DNA from: DASXHY01 sp036272195 | GTDB lineage: Bacteria; Verrucomicrobiota; Verrucomicrobiia; Limisphaerales; DASXHY01 | Length of the DNA stretch: 64,000 bases | Assembly: GCA_036272195.1 (NCBI GenBank) | Contig: DATAZE010000005.1 | Location: forward strand, 16,078 to 80,077 | Direction: 5' to 3' | Part shown: positions 1-8,238 of the stretch, piece after piece | Position numbering within the stretch: position 1 is the first letter of the stretch | Layout: every line of letters begins with the position of its first letter | Notes under the pieces: model-generated | Seen by the model: the letters and a program-made list of their open reading frames with translations, nothing else | Told to the model about the DNA's origin: nothing | Databases searched by the model: none | Position numbers and translations under genes: made by a program

Positions 1-882
1 GCTCCACCACGTCGGAATTCGTTCCTCGGGCGCCTGGATGAAGCCAAAGTCCGCCTTCGGCCACCATTGTTTGCGGAACACCAACGTCACCTTCAAAACG
101 TTTCCAAATTGCAGATTGTCGGCGGCTTCCTGTTTTTTCGCCAGCGCCGGCTCGAACAACACCTCTCGCGCCTTCCAGATTCCGATTGGGAGCGTGACCA
201 GCGCGGCTTCGGCGGGAAACATTTCCTGTCCGCCCGCGCGATGGACGATGCTCTCGACCGAACCTTTTTTCCAGCGGATCCGGCGCACCAGCGCGCGAGT
301 GACGAGCATCCCGCCGCGGGCGCGGATTTCGTTTTCGAAAAATTCCACCAGCGCGGAATAGCCCTCAGTCACACGCCCCTGCGCGTCTCCCTCCATTCGC
401 TCGGCGGAACGTTCCGCCGCCAGCAACCCGCGCACGCCGATGCGCTCCGGATGCGCGGCGTCAAAGCCCTGCACAAACGCGAGCATCAAACGCTGCGTGC
501 GCGCATCGATTTTTTGCCGGTCGATAAATTCCTGGAACGAACCATCCGGCGCGCGCGGATTGATCCGGTTCATGACCTCACCCACCTTGTCCCAAATTTT
601 AATCGGGCGAAGTTTTCCCTTCTCAAAAAGCCGATTGCTGGCCGGCACCTCGTGTATGGAAAGTCCCGCCGCGCGTATGGCTTTCAACAACGGTTTGCTT
701 TTCCCGTGCACAAACTCCGCACCAAGTTCAATCGGCAGCGTCCCTTCGCGAATCGTGTGAATGCGTCCGCCGAATCGCTCCTTCGCCTCGAGCACCGTCA
801 CGGTGCAACCGCGCCGCAATAATTCATTCGCCGCGCTCAGGCCCGCAATGCCTCCACCGATGATGACGACACTTTTTGCCAT
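1..882 (-). CDS. FAD-dependent amine oxidase, C-terminus cut off by window edge
   Basis: Flavin-containing amine oxidase / protoporphyrinogen-oxidase-like family, which uses FAD to oxidise amines or related substrates; the substrate here is unknown. The ATG is the complement of 880-882, and 294 codons stay open to the left edge, so the C-terminal part of the FAD and substrate domains is missing. The N-terminus has the dinucleotide-binding motif VVIIGGGIAGLSAANELL, then LEAKERFGGRIHT (the E-R-x-G-G-R signature) and GAEFVHG, in the order expected of this family. It is divergent from the secretion operon starting at 974, with about 90 bases between the starts that must hold both promoters. The family is secure; the subfamily (monoamine, polyamine or other) is not. 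Confidence 0.85.
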   Translation of the reverse strand, partial: MAKSVVIIGGGIAGLSAANELLRRGCTVTVLEAKERFGGRIHTIREGTLPIELGAEFVHGKSKPLLKAIRAAGLSIHEVPASNRLFEKGKLRPIKIWDKVGEVMNRINPRAPDGSFQEFIDRQKIDARTQRLMLAFVQGFDAAHPERIGVRGLLAAERSAERMEGDAQGRVTEGYSALVEFFENEIRARGGMLVTRALVRRIRWKKGSVESIVHRAGGQEMFPAEAALVTLPIGIWKAREVLFEPALAKKQEAADNLQFGNVLKVTLVFRKQWWPKADFGFIQAPEERIPTWWS

Positions 883-973
883 GCAACAATCTAGCACGGA
901 GTCGCAACGCCGCTCGAAATTCATAACCTTGCCATTCGGAGTTGGAAACGCGTCCTTCTTTCGGTAAAGTCAC

Positions 974-2119
974 GTGAGCAAAACGACGGTGTCTTGTCCA
1001 TTCACCATGCGAAATAACCCGGCGAACGATGCTAAAACGCGCGGTGGCAATTTCACGGCGGAAGCTGCGCCGGAAATTTTGGAGAATTTGGTGCGGCGCG
1101 CCGAACGCGCGGGCGCAAGCGACATTCACCTGCAGATGCGCGATAAAAAGGCGGAGGTGTCATTTCGTTTGGACGGCGTGATTTCGCCGGTCGACGAATT
1201 GCCCGAGGCCGTCGCCGACCGGGTTCTCGGCCGAATCAAATTTCTCGCGCGACTCAAGACCTATCAGGAGACGTTGCCGCAGGACGGAAGAATCGATCAC
1301 GCGGACATCGGTGGTGGAAACGACATTCGCGTGGCCACCTATCCGACGGTGACCGGCGAAAAAATTGTTCTTCGGCTGTTCGACTCCGCGACCGCGAAAA
1401 AATTAAACGAACTGGATTTCCCGGAACACGCACACGCAGAGCTGGAGCATTTTCTGCGGCAGACGGCCGGTTTGCTGTTGCTGACCGGTCCCGCCGGAAG
1501 CGGCAAGACCACGACCATTTACGCGTGCCTGCGTTTTCTGACCGAACTGGGCGGACGGCACATCATCACCGTGGAAGATCCCGCCGAACAAATTATACCG
1601 GGCGTGATGCAAACTGAGGTGAGCGAGGCGCGCGGATTGGATTTTGCAAAGGCCGCCAGGCATCTGCTGCGGCAGGATCCGCAGGTGCTGGTGATTGGCG
1701 AAATTCGCGATGAAGAAACGGCGAACATCGCCGTGCGCGCCGCGCTGACGGGCCACCTGGTGATTTCCACGCTGCACGCAGGTTCGTGCCGGGGCGTTTT
1801 CGAACGCCTGCTCGTGATGTGCGCGGACCAATCAGCCGTGGCGTCATCGGTCGCGCTGGTGATGAACCAGCGGCTCGTGCGGCGGCTTTGCAAAAATTGT
1901 TCCGGCAGCGGTTGCGAAAGTTGCGTGCAAACGGGCTATCGCGGGCGTTGGCCCGCGGTGGAGTGCCTGCGCGTGACCGAAGAGATGCGCGGGCACATTG
2001 CGGGGCGCGCATTCGAAACGCTCACCGCCAAACCGTCCCTGGCAGACAACGCCCGGGCACTGGTGCAAGCCGGTATGACAAACGACGCCGAATTACGTCG
2101 TGTGTTTGGCGCGGTTTAA
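974..2119 (+). CDS. gspE: Type II secretion / type IV pilus ATPase (GspE/PilB-like)
   Basis: Cytoplasmic hexameric ATPase that powers assembly of a pseudopilus or pilus. At 381 residues it is short for GspE and lacks most of the usual N-terminal domain. Visible motifs are Walker A TGPAGSGKTTT (about residues 171-181), an Asp box around VEDPAEQI, Walker B VLVIGEIRDEE (about 228-238) and the His box STLHAGS. A four-cysteine loop near residues 303-314 (CKNC...CESC) is the zinc element that separates GspE/PilB from PilT-type retraction ATPases. The start is GTG at 974; an ATG at 1007 would remove 11 residues. It leads the operon with gspF-like genes at 2245 and 3306. A palindrome (2121-2180) follows its stop directly. 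Confidence 0.88.
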   Translation: MSKTTVSCPFTMRNNPANDAKTRGGNFTAEAAPEILENLVRRAERAGASDIHLQMRDKKAEVSFRLDGVISPVDELPEAVADRVLGRIKFLARLKTYQETLPQDGRIDHADIGGGNDIRVATYPTVTGEKIVLRLFDSATAKKLNELDFPEHAHAELEHFLRQTAGLLLLTGPAGSGKTTTIYACLRFLTELGGRHIITVEDPAEQIIPGVMQTEVSEARGLDFAKAARHLLRQDPQVLVIGEIRDEETANIAVRAALTGHLVISTLHAGSCRGVFERLLVMCADQSAVASSVALVMNQRLVRRLCKNCSGSGCESCVQTGYRGRWPAVECLRVTEEMRGHIAGRAFETLTAKPSLADNARALVQAGMTNDAELRRVFGAV

Positions 2120-2120
2120 T

Positions 2121-2180
2121 AGTGGCACGGGTGTCCCGCCCGTACGAATCGAAACTCACGGGCGAGACACCCGTGCCACT
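2121..2180. repeat. Palindromic repeat, family 1 (AGTGGCACGGG...), copy 1
   Basis: Nearly perfect inverted repeat whose arms begin agtggcacgggtgtcc and end with the complementary ggacacccgtgccact-like sequence, around a short loop. It lies immediately after the gspE stop. Three more copies are at 5912, 21386 and 45529, each also directly downstream of a gene. It would form a strong RNA hairpin, so a role as transcript-end stabiliser or terminator is plausible, although no U-tract follows. Confidence 0.85.
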
Positions 2181-2244
2181 GCGGATGGCGTGAGTAAACC
2201 CGTATTGATCTGTCGAATCTGCTGGCAGCGTTTTTTACATTGAT

Positions 2245-3267
2245 ATGAACTACGATGAATTCGCCTTCTTCAATCAACAACTCGCGGCGATGCTGCGGGA
2301 CGGAATACCGTTGGAAGGCGCGTTGAATCGGTTGTGTGCCGACATGCGGCGCGGTGATCTGCGTGGCGAATTGGAGTCGCTCGGGACGGATTTGACGAAA
2401 GGCCGGCCGCTGGGCGAAGCCTTGCGCGAGCGCCATTTGCCCGACCTTTACAAACGCCTGATGCTCGCCGGCGCGAAAGGCAACGACCTGCCGGGCGCGC
2501 TCACCTTGCTCGCCGATTATTATCAGAACCAGCATAATCTCTGGACGCGGCTGAAAGGGCTGATGGTCTATCCCTGCATCGTGGCCGTAGTGGCTTTTCT
2601 GGTGTCACTGATTTTCTTTTATGCAGGAAATCATTATTTGGTGCCGGCGTGGAATTCGTTCATGTCCGGACTCCTGGAAGGAAGTCAGCTTCCCGCAGTG
2701 ACGCGTATGACGCTGCCCCTGCTGAACAACCTCTGGATATTTCCGGTCTTTTTCGGGAGCTTGTGCGCGGTGGTGCTGGCGGTTCTGTTTGTTCCGCGGC
2801 TGCGGCAGGCGGTGGGCTGGCGGTTGCCGGCATTCCGCGAAGCGCGCCTGGCTCATACTGCATCGACCATCGGGCTTTTGCTCAAGGGCGGCCTGCCATT
2901 GTCGGATACCTTCGGCCTCGTGGGAGAACTGGAAACCAACACCAAAACGCGCGAGGAAATCGGACGATGGTCAAAGAACCTCTCCTCAGGCATGACGAGA
3001 TTTTCGCAAATCGCAGCCGGCGGCAGGGTGTTTCCGCCGCTGTTCGTGTGGCTCGTGTCGAGCGCAGGCGAGGATCTTGTTTCGGGTTTTCGGCAGGCGG
3101 CGGAAATCTACCGCAACCGGGCGACGCATCGAAGCGAGATTTTGTTGTTCGCGGCGCTGCCGTTGTCAGTGCTGGTGCTCGGAATCATCATCCTGACTCA
3201 GGGTTGGTTGATCGTCAGCGGCTTTATAGCTTTCGTGCAGTTATTGAACGCCATGGGCGGCGACTGA
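2245..3267 (+). CDS. gspF: Type II secretion inner-membrane platform protein (GspF-like), first copy
   Basis: GspF/PilC-family inner-membrane platform protein, which couples the ATPase to pseudopilin assembly. It has 340 residues. The N-terminal cytoplasmic helical domain (FFNQQLAAMLRDGIPLEGAL, GRPLGEAL, LMLAGAKGNDLPGAL) is followed by a membrane segment at about 110-130 (VYPCIVAVVAFLVSLIFFY). A second cytoplasmic repeat follows (ASTIGLLLKGGLPLSDTF), and a final membrane helix lies near the C-terminus (LFAALPLSVLVLGIIIL). This two-repeat layout is the family standard, although the protein is shorter than the usual ~400 residues. Its neighbour at 3306 is a second, diverged member, so the operon encodes two platform-like proteins. 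Confidence 0.85.
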   Translation: MNYDEFAFFNQQLAAMLRDGIPLEGALNRLCADMRRGDLRGELESLGTDLTKGRPLGEALRERHLPDLYKRLMLAGAKGNDLPGALTLLADYYQNQHNLWTRLKGLMVYPCIVAVVAFLVSLIFFYAGNHYLVPAWNSFMSGLLEGSQLPAVTRMTLPLLNNLWIFPVFFGSLCAVVLAVLFVPRLRQAVGWRLPAFREARLAHTASTIGLLLKGGLPLSDTFGLVGELETNTKTREEIGRWSKNLSSGMTRFSQIAAGGRVFPPLFVWLVSSAGEDLVSGFRQAAEIYRNRATHRSEILLFAALPLSVLVLGIIILTQGWLIVSGFIAFVQLLNAMGGD

Positions 3268-3305
3268 CCTGGCGAATTGCGCAAAACTTTTACGATGAAA
3301 AAACC

Positions 3306-4499
3306 ATGTTCGTAAACATCCCCATCCTGTTGGCGGATGAATCCTTCGAGGTGCTCGCGGGGCCGATCTTCTATTTTCTCTTTGTGTTGATGCCGGTGTT
3401 CCTGCTGGCGTGGCTGGTTTATTATCTGCTTTCCCTGCCGATGCGGCGGCAGGAACGCGCGCGGTTCTTCCTGGATTTATTGGCGACGACGCTTCGCATG
3501 GGCAGGCCGCTGGAACAATCCTTGATTGAAATCGGGAACAGCCGCGACCGGTCACCCGGGATTCGCTTTCACCTGGTGGCGGCGCATTTGGAAAGAGGTT
3601 TGCGTTTGGGGGAAGCGTTGAAAAAAGTTCCGCGTTTCCTGACGCCGCAAGTGGCGGCCATGTTGCGCGCGGGCGAGGAAATGGGCGACATCCGAAAAGT
3701 ACTGCCGGTCTGCGATTACCTGGTGAAAGACGCGCAATCACGCGTGCGAGGTGCGATCAGCTATCTAGTGGTCATCGCCTTCGCGCTCTCGCCGTTTTCG
3801 CTTTTCGTCCTCTACACGCTATCGGTCATGATTTTCCCCAGGTTCAAGGAAATCATTCAAGGAATGAGTGGGACGGAAGGGATGTCGGGAGATGTGCCAT
3901 TTTTTGATTTTCTGGACGCATCCATCCACTGGCTGATGCTCGCCCAGGCGGTTCTTTTTGCCGGGCTGCTGATTGCGGCTGTGTTTTATGTCGGTGGCCC
4001 GCGCCTGGCGCGGTGGCTTCAGTTTGATTCCGCTCCATTCGTCGACTGGCTCGCGTGGCGGGTCCCGTGGAAACGCCGGCGGTTGCAGCGCAACTTCTCG
4101 ATGATGCTCGCCATCCTGCTGGACAACGGAGTGCCGGAAGCGGTTGCCTTGCGTCTGGCGGGCGAATCGACAGCGAATGAAATCCTCCGTCGCCGCGCCG
4201 CGCGAGCAGGCGCCGCGCTCGCCCAGGGCACAAAGCTAACTGAAGCCGTCGCCGCGCTCGACGCTTCGGGTGAATTTCGCTGGCGGCTTGCCAACGCCGT
4301 GCATGCGCGTGGAGGCTTTTTGCGTGCCTTGACCGGGTGGCACGAATCGCTGGATGCGAAAGCCTTCCAGGAAGAGCAGGCCGTCGCGCACACGGTCACC
4401 AGCGGATTGGTGATTGCGAACGGATTGATCGTGGCCCTGGTGGCAATCGGCATTTTTAGCGCACTTATCTCGATCATCAACGCGGGGGTGTTATGGTGA
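3306..4499 (+). CDS. gspF: Type II secretion platform protein (GspF-like), second copy
   Basis: Second GspF-family protein of the operon, 397 residues from the ATG at 3306. The frame is open further upstream, but the stretch before 3306 overlaps gspF copy 1 and has no membrane-protein character. The N-terminus begins with a strong membrane helix (residues ~20-45), which the first copy lacks at that position. A GspF domain follows (FFLDLLATTLRMGRPLEQSL, AAMLRAGEEMGDIRKVL), then a central membrane pair and a second repeat (FSMMLAILLDNGVPEAVAL, LTEAVAAL) with a C-terminal helix. It may form a heteromeric platform with the first copy. The stop overlaps the start of the next gene at 4493 by 7 bases, which supports one operon. 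Confidence 0.82.
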   Translation: MFVNIPILLADESFEVLAGPIFYFLFVLMPVFLLAWLVYYLLSLPMRRQERARFFLDLLATTLRMGRPLEQSLIEIGNSRDRSPGIRFHLVAAHLERGLRLGEALKKVPRFLTPQVAAMLRAGEEMGDIRKVLPVCDYLVKDAQSRVRGAISYLVVIAFALSPFSLFVLYTLSVMIFPRFKEIIQGMSGTEGMSGDVPFFDFLDASIHWLMLAQAVLFAGLLIAAVFYVGGPRLARWLQFDSAPFVDWLAWRVPWKRRRLQRNFSMMLAILLDNGVPEAVALRLAGESTANEILRRRAARAGAALAQGTKLTEAVAALDASGEFRWRLANAVHARGGFLRALTGWHESLDAKAFQEEQAVAHTVTSGLVIANGLIVALVAIGIFSALISIINAGVLW

Positions 4500-4888
4500 T
4501 TTTGAAAACAATGCCGCGCCGGCGTTCGAGCAAGAGAAATTGCCGGGGCATGTTGACAGCCGAGTTGATTGTCGCCATGGCGATCTTGGTCATCGCGGTC
4601 CTGCCGATTGGTTATTCGCTGATTGTTGAAACGCGATTTCTCAAGGCAAATTACCAGCATGTCGTGGCCATGGAAATTGTGGACGGCGAGATGGAAATTC
4701 TCGCGGCGGGCGAATGGCGTTCGGCTCCCGAAGGCGCGCATCCTTACCCAATCCACGCCCTCGCGGCCACTAATCTGCCGCCGGGGCAATTTCAATTGAC
4801 GCGCACGGGAAATCATCTGCGGCTGGAATGGAATCCAAATCAGCCCCGTGGTATTGGAGACGTCGTCCGGGAGGTGACGCTCAAATGA
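4493..4888 (+). CDS. Type II secretion minor pseudopilin (GspI/PilV-like)
   Basis: 131 residues with a basic leader (PRRRSSKRNCRG) followed by MLTAELIVAMAILVIAVLPI. This is a prepilin-like junction: Gly, a following Met, Glu at +5, then a hydrophobic helix. It is probably processed by prepilin peptidase and placed at the pseudopilus tip. The remainder is a small globular domain without an obvious subfamily motif; position in the operon (after GspF, before a GspJ-like gene) and small size suggest GspI. It overlaps the upstream gene by 7 bases and the downstream start by ATGA at 4885-4888, typical of translational coupling. Confidence 0.72.
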   Translation: MVILKTMPRRRSSKRNCRGMLTAELIVAMAILVIAVLPIGYSLIVETRFLKANYQHVVAMEIVDGEMEILAAGEWRSAPEGAHPYPIHALAATNLPPGQFQLTRTGNHLRLEWNPNQPRGIGDVVREVTLK

Positions 4889-5421
4889 AAATATCTTGTT
4901 GCAGGTTCATAGCCAGGAGGTGCGTTTCAAAACCTCGAGCGAACGCAGGCGGCTTCACCCTTGTGGAGTGCCTCGTCTATATCAGTGTTCTGGCTGTAAT
5001 CCTCGCCATTGGTTCAGCCGCATTTTACCGGTGTTGGGACAATAACAAAGCGATCACTCGGAACGGAGATGACATCGTGCGCACGTTGAAAGCCGGCGAA
5101 ATCTGGCGCGCGGACCTGCGCTCAGCGACCGGTCCTGTCCAAATGACCTCGGCGAATTCGGAACAAACGATGCGCATTCCGTGTGGAAATCGGGAATTGA
5201 TTTATTCCTTTGTCGATGGCGAGGTGCGAAAACAAATCGGGAAAGAGGGCGCCTGGCAGGTTATTTTACCTAAAGTCAAATCGTCGCAAATGCAAAGTGA
5301 GAAACGCGACCAGGTGATTGCGTGGCGCTGGGAACTGGAACTGACCTCCGATCGCAAAAACGCAAAGATGCAACCGCTGTTCACCTTCGAAGCCGTGCCG
5401 GGAAATTCTGTAATCCAATGA
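4885..5421 (+). CDS. Type II secretion minor pseudopilin (GspJ-like)
   Basis: 178 residues. The prepilin peptidase motif is NAGGFTLVECLVYISVLAVI: Gly before Phe at the cleavage site, Glu at +5, then the hydrophobic helix. The leader is unusually long (about 22 residues). The C-terminal body is soluble and mostly beta in appearance, with no motif I can name. The ATG at 4885 overlaps the previous stop and the gene ends in an ATGA overlap with the next one, so it is translationally coupled on both sides. GspJ is a positional assignment. Confidence 0.75.
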   Translation: MKISCCRFIARRCVSKPRANAGGFTLVECLVYISVLAVILAIGSAAFYRCWDNNKAITRNGDDIVRTLKAGEIWRADLRSATGPVQMTSANSEQTMRIPCGNRELIYSFVDGEVRKQIGKEGAWQVILPKVKSSQMQSEKRDQVIAWRWELELTSDRKNAKMQPLFTFEAVPGNSVIQ

Positions 5422-5648
5422 AAACTTCATTAACTTATCTGGGCCGCGCGCGCCCTTCGGAGAGCGGGTCGGCTGTCTTGGTGATGCTCGCATTTCTCAT
5501 GTTGATGGTGACGCTTTGCGCGGCAACCTCGCACGCGGTGAGGTCCGCGCGGCGGGAAGTGAGGCTGATAGAAAAGCGGCAGGTGGCGCGCCTGGCGGCC
5601 GCCACCAACGCGCCGGCGGCTCCGGCCAGATCGATGAGCGCGCCATGA
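5418..5648 (+). CDS. Small membrane-anchored pseudopilin-like protein (GspK/PilX-like, short)
   Basis: 76 residues from the ATG at 5418, which overlaps the previous stop. One hydrophobic helix (SAVLVMLAFLMLMVTLCAAT) follows a short basic leader ending ESGS, recalling the N-terminus of GspK and PilX proteins (E-x-G-x-A-L). GspK is normally about 300 residues with a large periplasmic domain, so this is either a minimal version or a truncated relic. A basic, Ala-rich tail follows the helix. Coupled overlaps with both neighbours argue that it is translated. Confidence 0.6.
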   Translation: MKTSLTYLGRARPSESGSAVLVMLAFLMLMVTLCAATSHAVRSARREVRLIEKRQVARLAAATNAPAAPARSMSAP

Positions 5649-5908
5649 ACTCCAGCGCGTCATTTGATAAAATCGATGTGATTCAACGCTCGATGCGCTG
5701 TTTTGTGTGCGGCCTGATCGCGATTTTGCCCGTGATCGGGCTGCCGTTCGCGGTGGTTGCGATTGGCGACTTCCTGCGCGTCCGGTGGGACAAAGGGTCA
5801 ATCTGGAACCCGGCCGAGCTCTATCTCAGGACTGGTTTCGTGTGTGCGATCGCGGGCCTGCTGCTGGCAACCCTGTTGGCCGCCGTGATTTTTATCGAGG
5901 TTTCCTGA
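5645..5908 (+). CDS. Small two-helix membrane protein of the secretion operon
   Basis: 87 residues from the ATG at 5645, overlapping the previous stop by four bases. Two hydrophobic segments (CGLIAILPVIGLPFAVVAIG and VCAIAGLLLATLLAAVIFIE) flank a short charged loop. I do not recognise a family. Its place as last gene of the pseudopilin operon suggests an accessory membrane subunit. A family-1 palindrome follows its stop. Confidence 0.6.
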   Translation: MNSSASFDKIDVIQRSMRCFVCGLIAILPVIGLPFAVVAIGDFLRVRWDKGSIWNPAELYLRTGFVCAIAGLLLATLLAAVIFIEVS

Positions 5909-5911
5909 CCC

Positions 5912-5975
5912 TTGGTGGCACGGGCGTCTCGCCCGTGCGAATCGAAACATGCGGGCAGGATGCCCAAGCCCCAAG
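5912..5975. repeat. Palindromic repeat, family 1, copy 2 (degenerate right arm)
   Basis: tggtggcacgggcgtctcgc and the inner cgaatcgaaac match copy 1 at 2121-2180, but the right arm (gcgggcaggatgcccaagcc) has decayed. It sits 4 bases after a stop and ends about 50 bases before cysS. Confidence 0.7.
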
Positions 5976-6023
5976 AAATTTTCTTTTTGATTTCCGTTCA
6001 CTTGCTTACTCTGCGCGGCGCAG

Positions 6024-7445
6024 ATGGCTCTGAAACTTTTCAACACACTGTCGCGTTCCGTCCAGGAATTCACGCCGCTTGATCCGGCGGGAAAACTTGT
6101 GGGCATGTATTGCTGCGGACCCACCGTTTACGATTTCGCCCACATCGGCAACTGGCGCACCTTCGTTTTTGGCGACCTCGTCCGGCGTTACCTCGAATTC
6201 AAGGGCTACGCCCCCACGCACGTGATGAACATCACGGACATCGAGGACAAAATCATCAGGCGCGTTCGCGAAACGAAAATGTCGCTGAAGGAGTTCACCG
6301 CCAAATACGAAGCGGAATTCGTCGATGACCTCAAGACGCTGAATTGCCGGATGCCGCACCAGACACCGCGCGCGACGGAATTCATGGGCGACATCATCGC
6401 GCTCATCGAAAAACTCATCCAGCGCGGCATCGCCTATCGGGCCGCCGACGGATCGGTTTATTTTTCCATCGAAAAATATCGCGGCTGTGGCTGCACGTAC
6501 GGCCAATTGCTGAAGTTGAATTTCGACGAAATGCGCGTCGGCGAGCGTGTAAAGAGCGATGATTACGCGAAGGAATCGGTCGCCGATTTTGCGCTGTGGA
6601 AAGCGCGCGTGCCCGATGATGGCGAGGTTTTTTGGCCCAGCCCGTGGGGCGAAGGCCGGCCCGGCTGGCACATCGAGTGCAGTGCGATGAGCATGAAAAT
6701 CCTCGGGCCGAGTTTTGATCTGCATCTCGGCGGCGAGGATTTGGTGTTCCCGCATCACGAGGATGAAATCGCGCAGAGCGAAGGCGCGGGCGTGCAACCG
6801 CCCGGACAGCGCTTCGTGAAACACTGGCTGCACGGTGCGCACCTGCTGGTCGAAGGCAAGAAGATGAGCAAATCACTCGGGAATTTTTTCACCCTGCGTG
6901 ATTTGTTGAATAAAGGTTTTTCCGGGCGCGAAATCCGCTACCTCCTGCTCACCGCGCACTATCGCGAGACCTTTAATTTTACCCTCGAAGGATTGCAGGC
7001 AGCGCGAACGGCGCTGGCGCGCATCGACGAATGCCTGGGGAAATTGCGCGAGATTGCCGGTCAACAGCCGACCGCCGACGCCACCAACGTTCCCTTGGTT
7101 CAGGAGTTTACGAATGCCTTGGATGATGATCTGAACATTTCCGGTGCCTGGGGCGTCGTGTTTGAATGGGTGCGGGAAACGAACCGGCGCATTGCCGAAA
7201 ATTTGCTGAAACCCGCCGACGCCGCGGCAGCGCTCGCCGCCTGGGAAAAAATCGATTCGGTGCTGGGCGTAAGCGCCAAGGCCGCAACGGAGGCCCCGGC
7301 AGAAATTCTGGCGCTGGCCGAAGCGCGCACCACGGCGAAGAAGGCGAAGGATTTTAAACGCGCGGATGCCATCCGCGAGGAATTGAAGGCGAAAGGCTGG
7401 GCGATTGAAGACACGCCCAAAGGGCCGAAGCTAAAGAAATTGTGA
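6024..7445 (+). CDS. cysS: Cysteine--tRNA ligase
   Basis: Class I aminoacyl-tRNA synthetase charging tRNA-Cys with cysteine. 473 residues, normal length. The N-terminal catalytic domain has the zinc-ligand region CCGPTVYDFAHIGNWRTF, in which HIGN is the HIGH motif. PGWHIECSAMSM carries another zinc-site cysteine, and HHEDEIAQSE and the KMSKS loop KKMSKSLGNF are present. The C-terminal part is the helical DALR-type domain. The gene runs directly into tmk: its TGA overlaps the GTG start at 7442. Confidence 0.97.
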   Translation: MALKLFNTLSRSVQEFTPLDPAGKLVGMYCCGPTVYDFAHIGNWRTFVFGDLVRRYLEFKGYAPTHVMNITDIEDKIIRRVRETKMSLKEFTAKYEAEFVDDLKTLNCRMPHQTPRATEFMGDIIALIEKLIQRGIAYRAADGSVYFSIEKYRGCGCTYGQLLKLNFDEMRVGERVKSDDYAKESVADFALWKARVPDDGEVFWPSPWGEGRPGWHIECSAMSMKILGPSFDLHLGGEDLVFPHHEDEIAQSEGAGVQPPGQRFVKHWLHGAHLLVEGKKMSKSLGNFFTLRDLLNKGFSGREIRYLLLTAHYRETFNFTLEGLQAARTALARIDECLGKLREIAGQQPTADATNVPLVQEFTNALDDDLNISGAWGVVFEWVRETNRRIAENLLKPADAAAALAAWEKIDSVLGVSAKAATEAPAEILALAEARTTAKKAKDFKRADAIREELKAKGWAIEDTPKGPKLKKL

Positions 7446-8092
7446 AGAAAGGTCTTTTCATCACTTTCGAGGGAACGGAAGGGAGCGGCAAATCAACGCA
7501 AATTCCGTTGCTCGCCGAAAAACTGAAATCGCTCGGGCATCACGTGCGGACCTTGCGTGAGCCGGGCGGCACGCCCATCGGCGAGGAAATCCGCCACACC
7601 CTCAAGCACAGCAAAGACAACCACGCCATGACGCCGGAGGCGGAATTGTTGCTGATGAACGCCAGCCGCGCGCAACTCGTCCGCGAAGTCATTCGCCCGG
7701 CGCTGGCCGCTGGCGATGTGGTTTTGTCCGACCGGTTTTATGATTCCACCACGGCGTACCAGGGCTATGGCCGCCAACTGGATTTGATCATGGTGCGGTC
7801 GATCATTGACGCCGCCGTCGGAGACACACGGCCGGATTTGACGCTGCTGTTTTTGCTCCCTTACGAAATCGCCGAAGAACGGCGATTAGTGCGGCAACCA
7901 TCGCTGCCACTGTCTATCCAACGAGACCGGATCGAGGAAGCAGGGCGAAGTTTTTTTGAGCGCGCAGCCAAAGGCTACCAGGCAATCGCCGCCGCGGAAC
8001 CGGACCGGGTGCGGATTGTCGACGCGGGCGGATCCGTGCCGGAAGTCACCGCGAGAATCTGGAAACTCATCGAGCCACTCGTGCAGAAATAG
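7442..8092 (+). CDS. tmk: Thymidylate kinase
   Basis: dTMP kinase (dTMP + ATP to dTDP + ADP). 216 residues, normal. It has the P-loop FEGTEGSGKSTQ at residues ~8-19, the dTMP-binding LREPGGTPIGEEIR, the DRFYDSTTAYQGYGR catalytic region and a LID-like RRLVRQPSLPLSIQRDRIE. The GTG start overlaps the cysS stop (GTGA), implying coupled translation. Confidence 0.96.
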   Translation: MKKGLFITFEGTEGSGKSTQIPLLAEKLKSLGHHVRTLREPGGTPIGEEIRHTLKHSKDNHAMTPEAELLLMNASRAQLVREVIRPALAAGDVVLSDRFYDSTTAYQGYGRQLDLIMVRSIIDAAVGDTRPDLTLLFLLPYEIAEERRLVRQPSLPLSIQRDRIEEAGRSFFERAAKGYQAIAAAEPDRVRIVDAGGSVPEVTARIWKLIEPLVQK

Positions 8093-8096
8093 AGGG

Positions 8097-8180
8097 CTGC
8101 ATTTGCAAATTAGGTTGCGAATGACCGGCATTCGGCGATTTGCAATGAACAATTTTCAATCGGTAATTTGCAATGAATTC
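8097..8180. repeat. AT-rich 'tttgcaaatt' spacer repeat
   Basis: Gap between tmk and the next gene. It contains repeated variants of tttgcaa/ttgcaat (atttgcaaatt, gatttgcaatgaac, taatttgcaatgaa) and looks like a low-complexity spacer. No gene seen. Confidence 0.5.
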
Positions 8181-8238
8181 AGGCCCTCACGCCGCCGCTT
8201 GATTATCCCTTTCGCAACTTTTACGATGCTTTGTCGTT

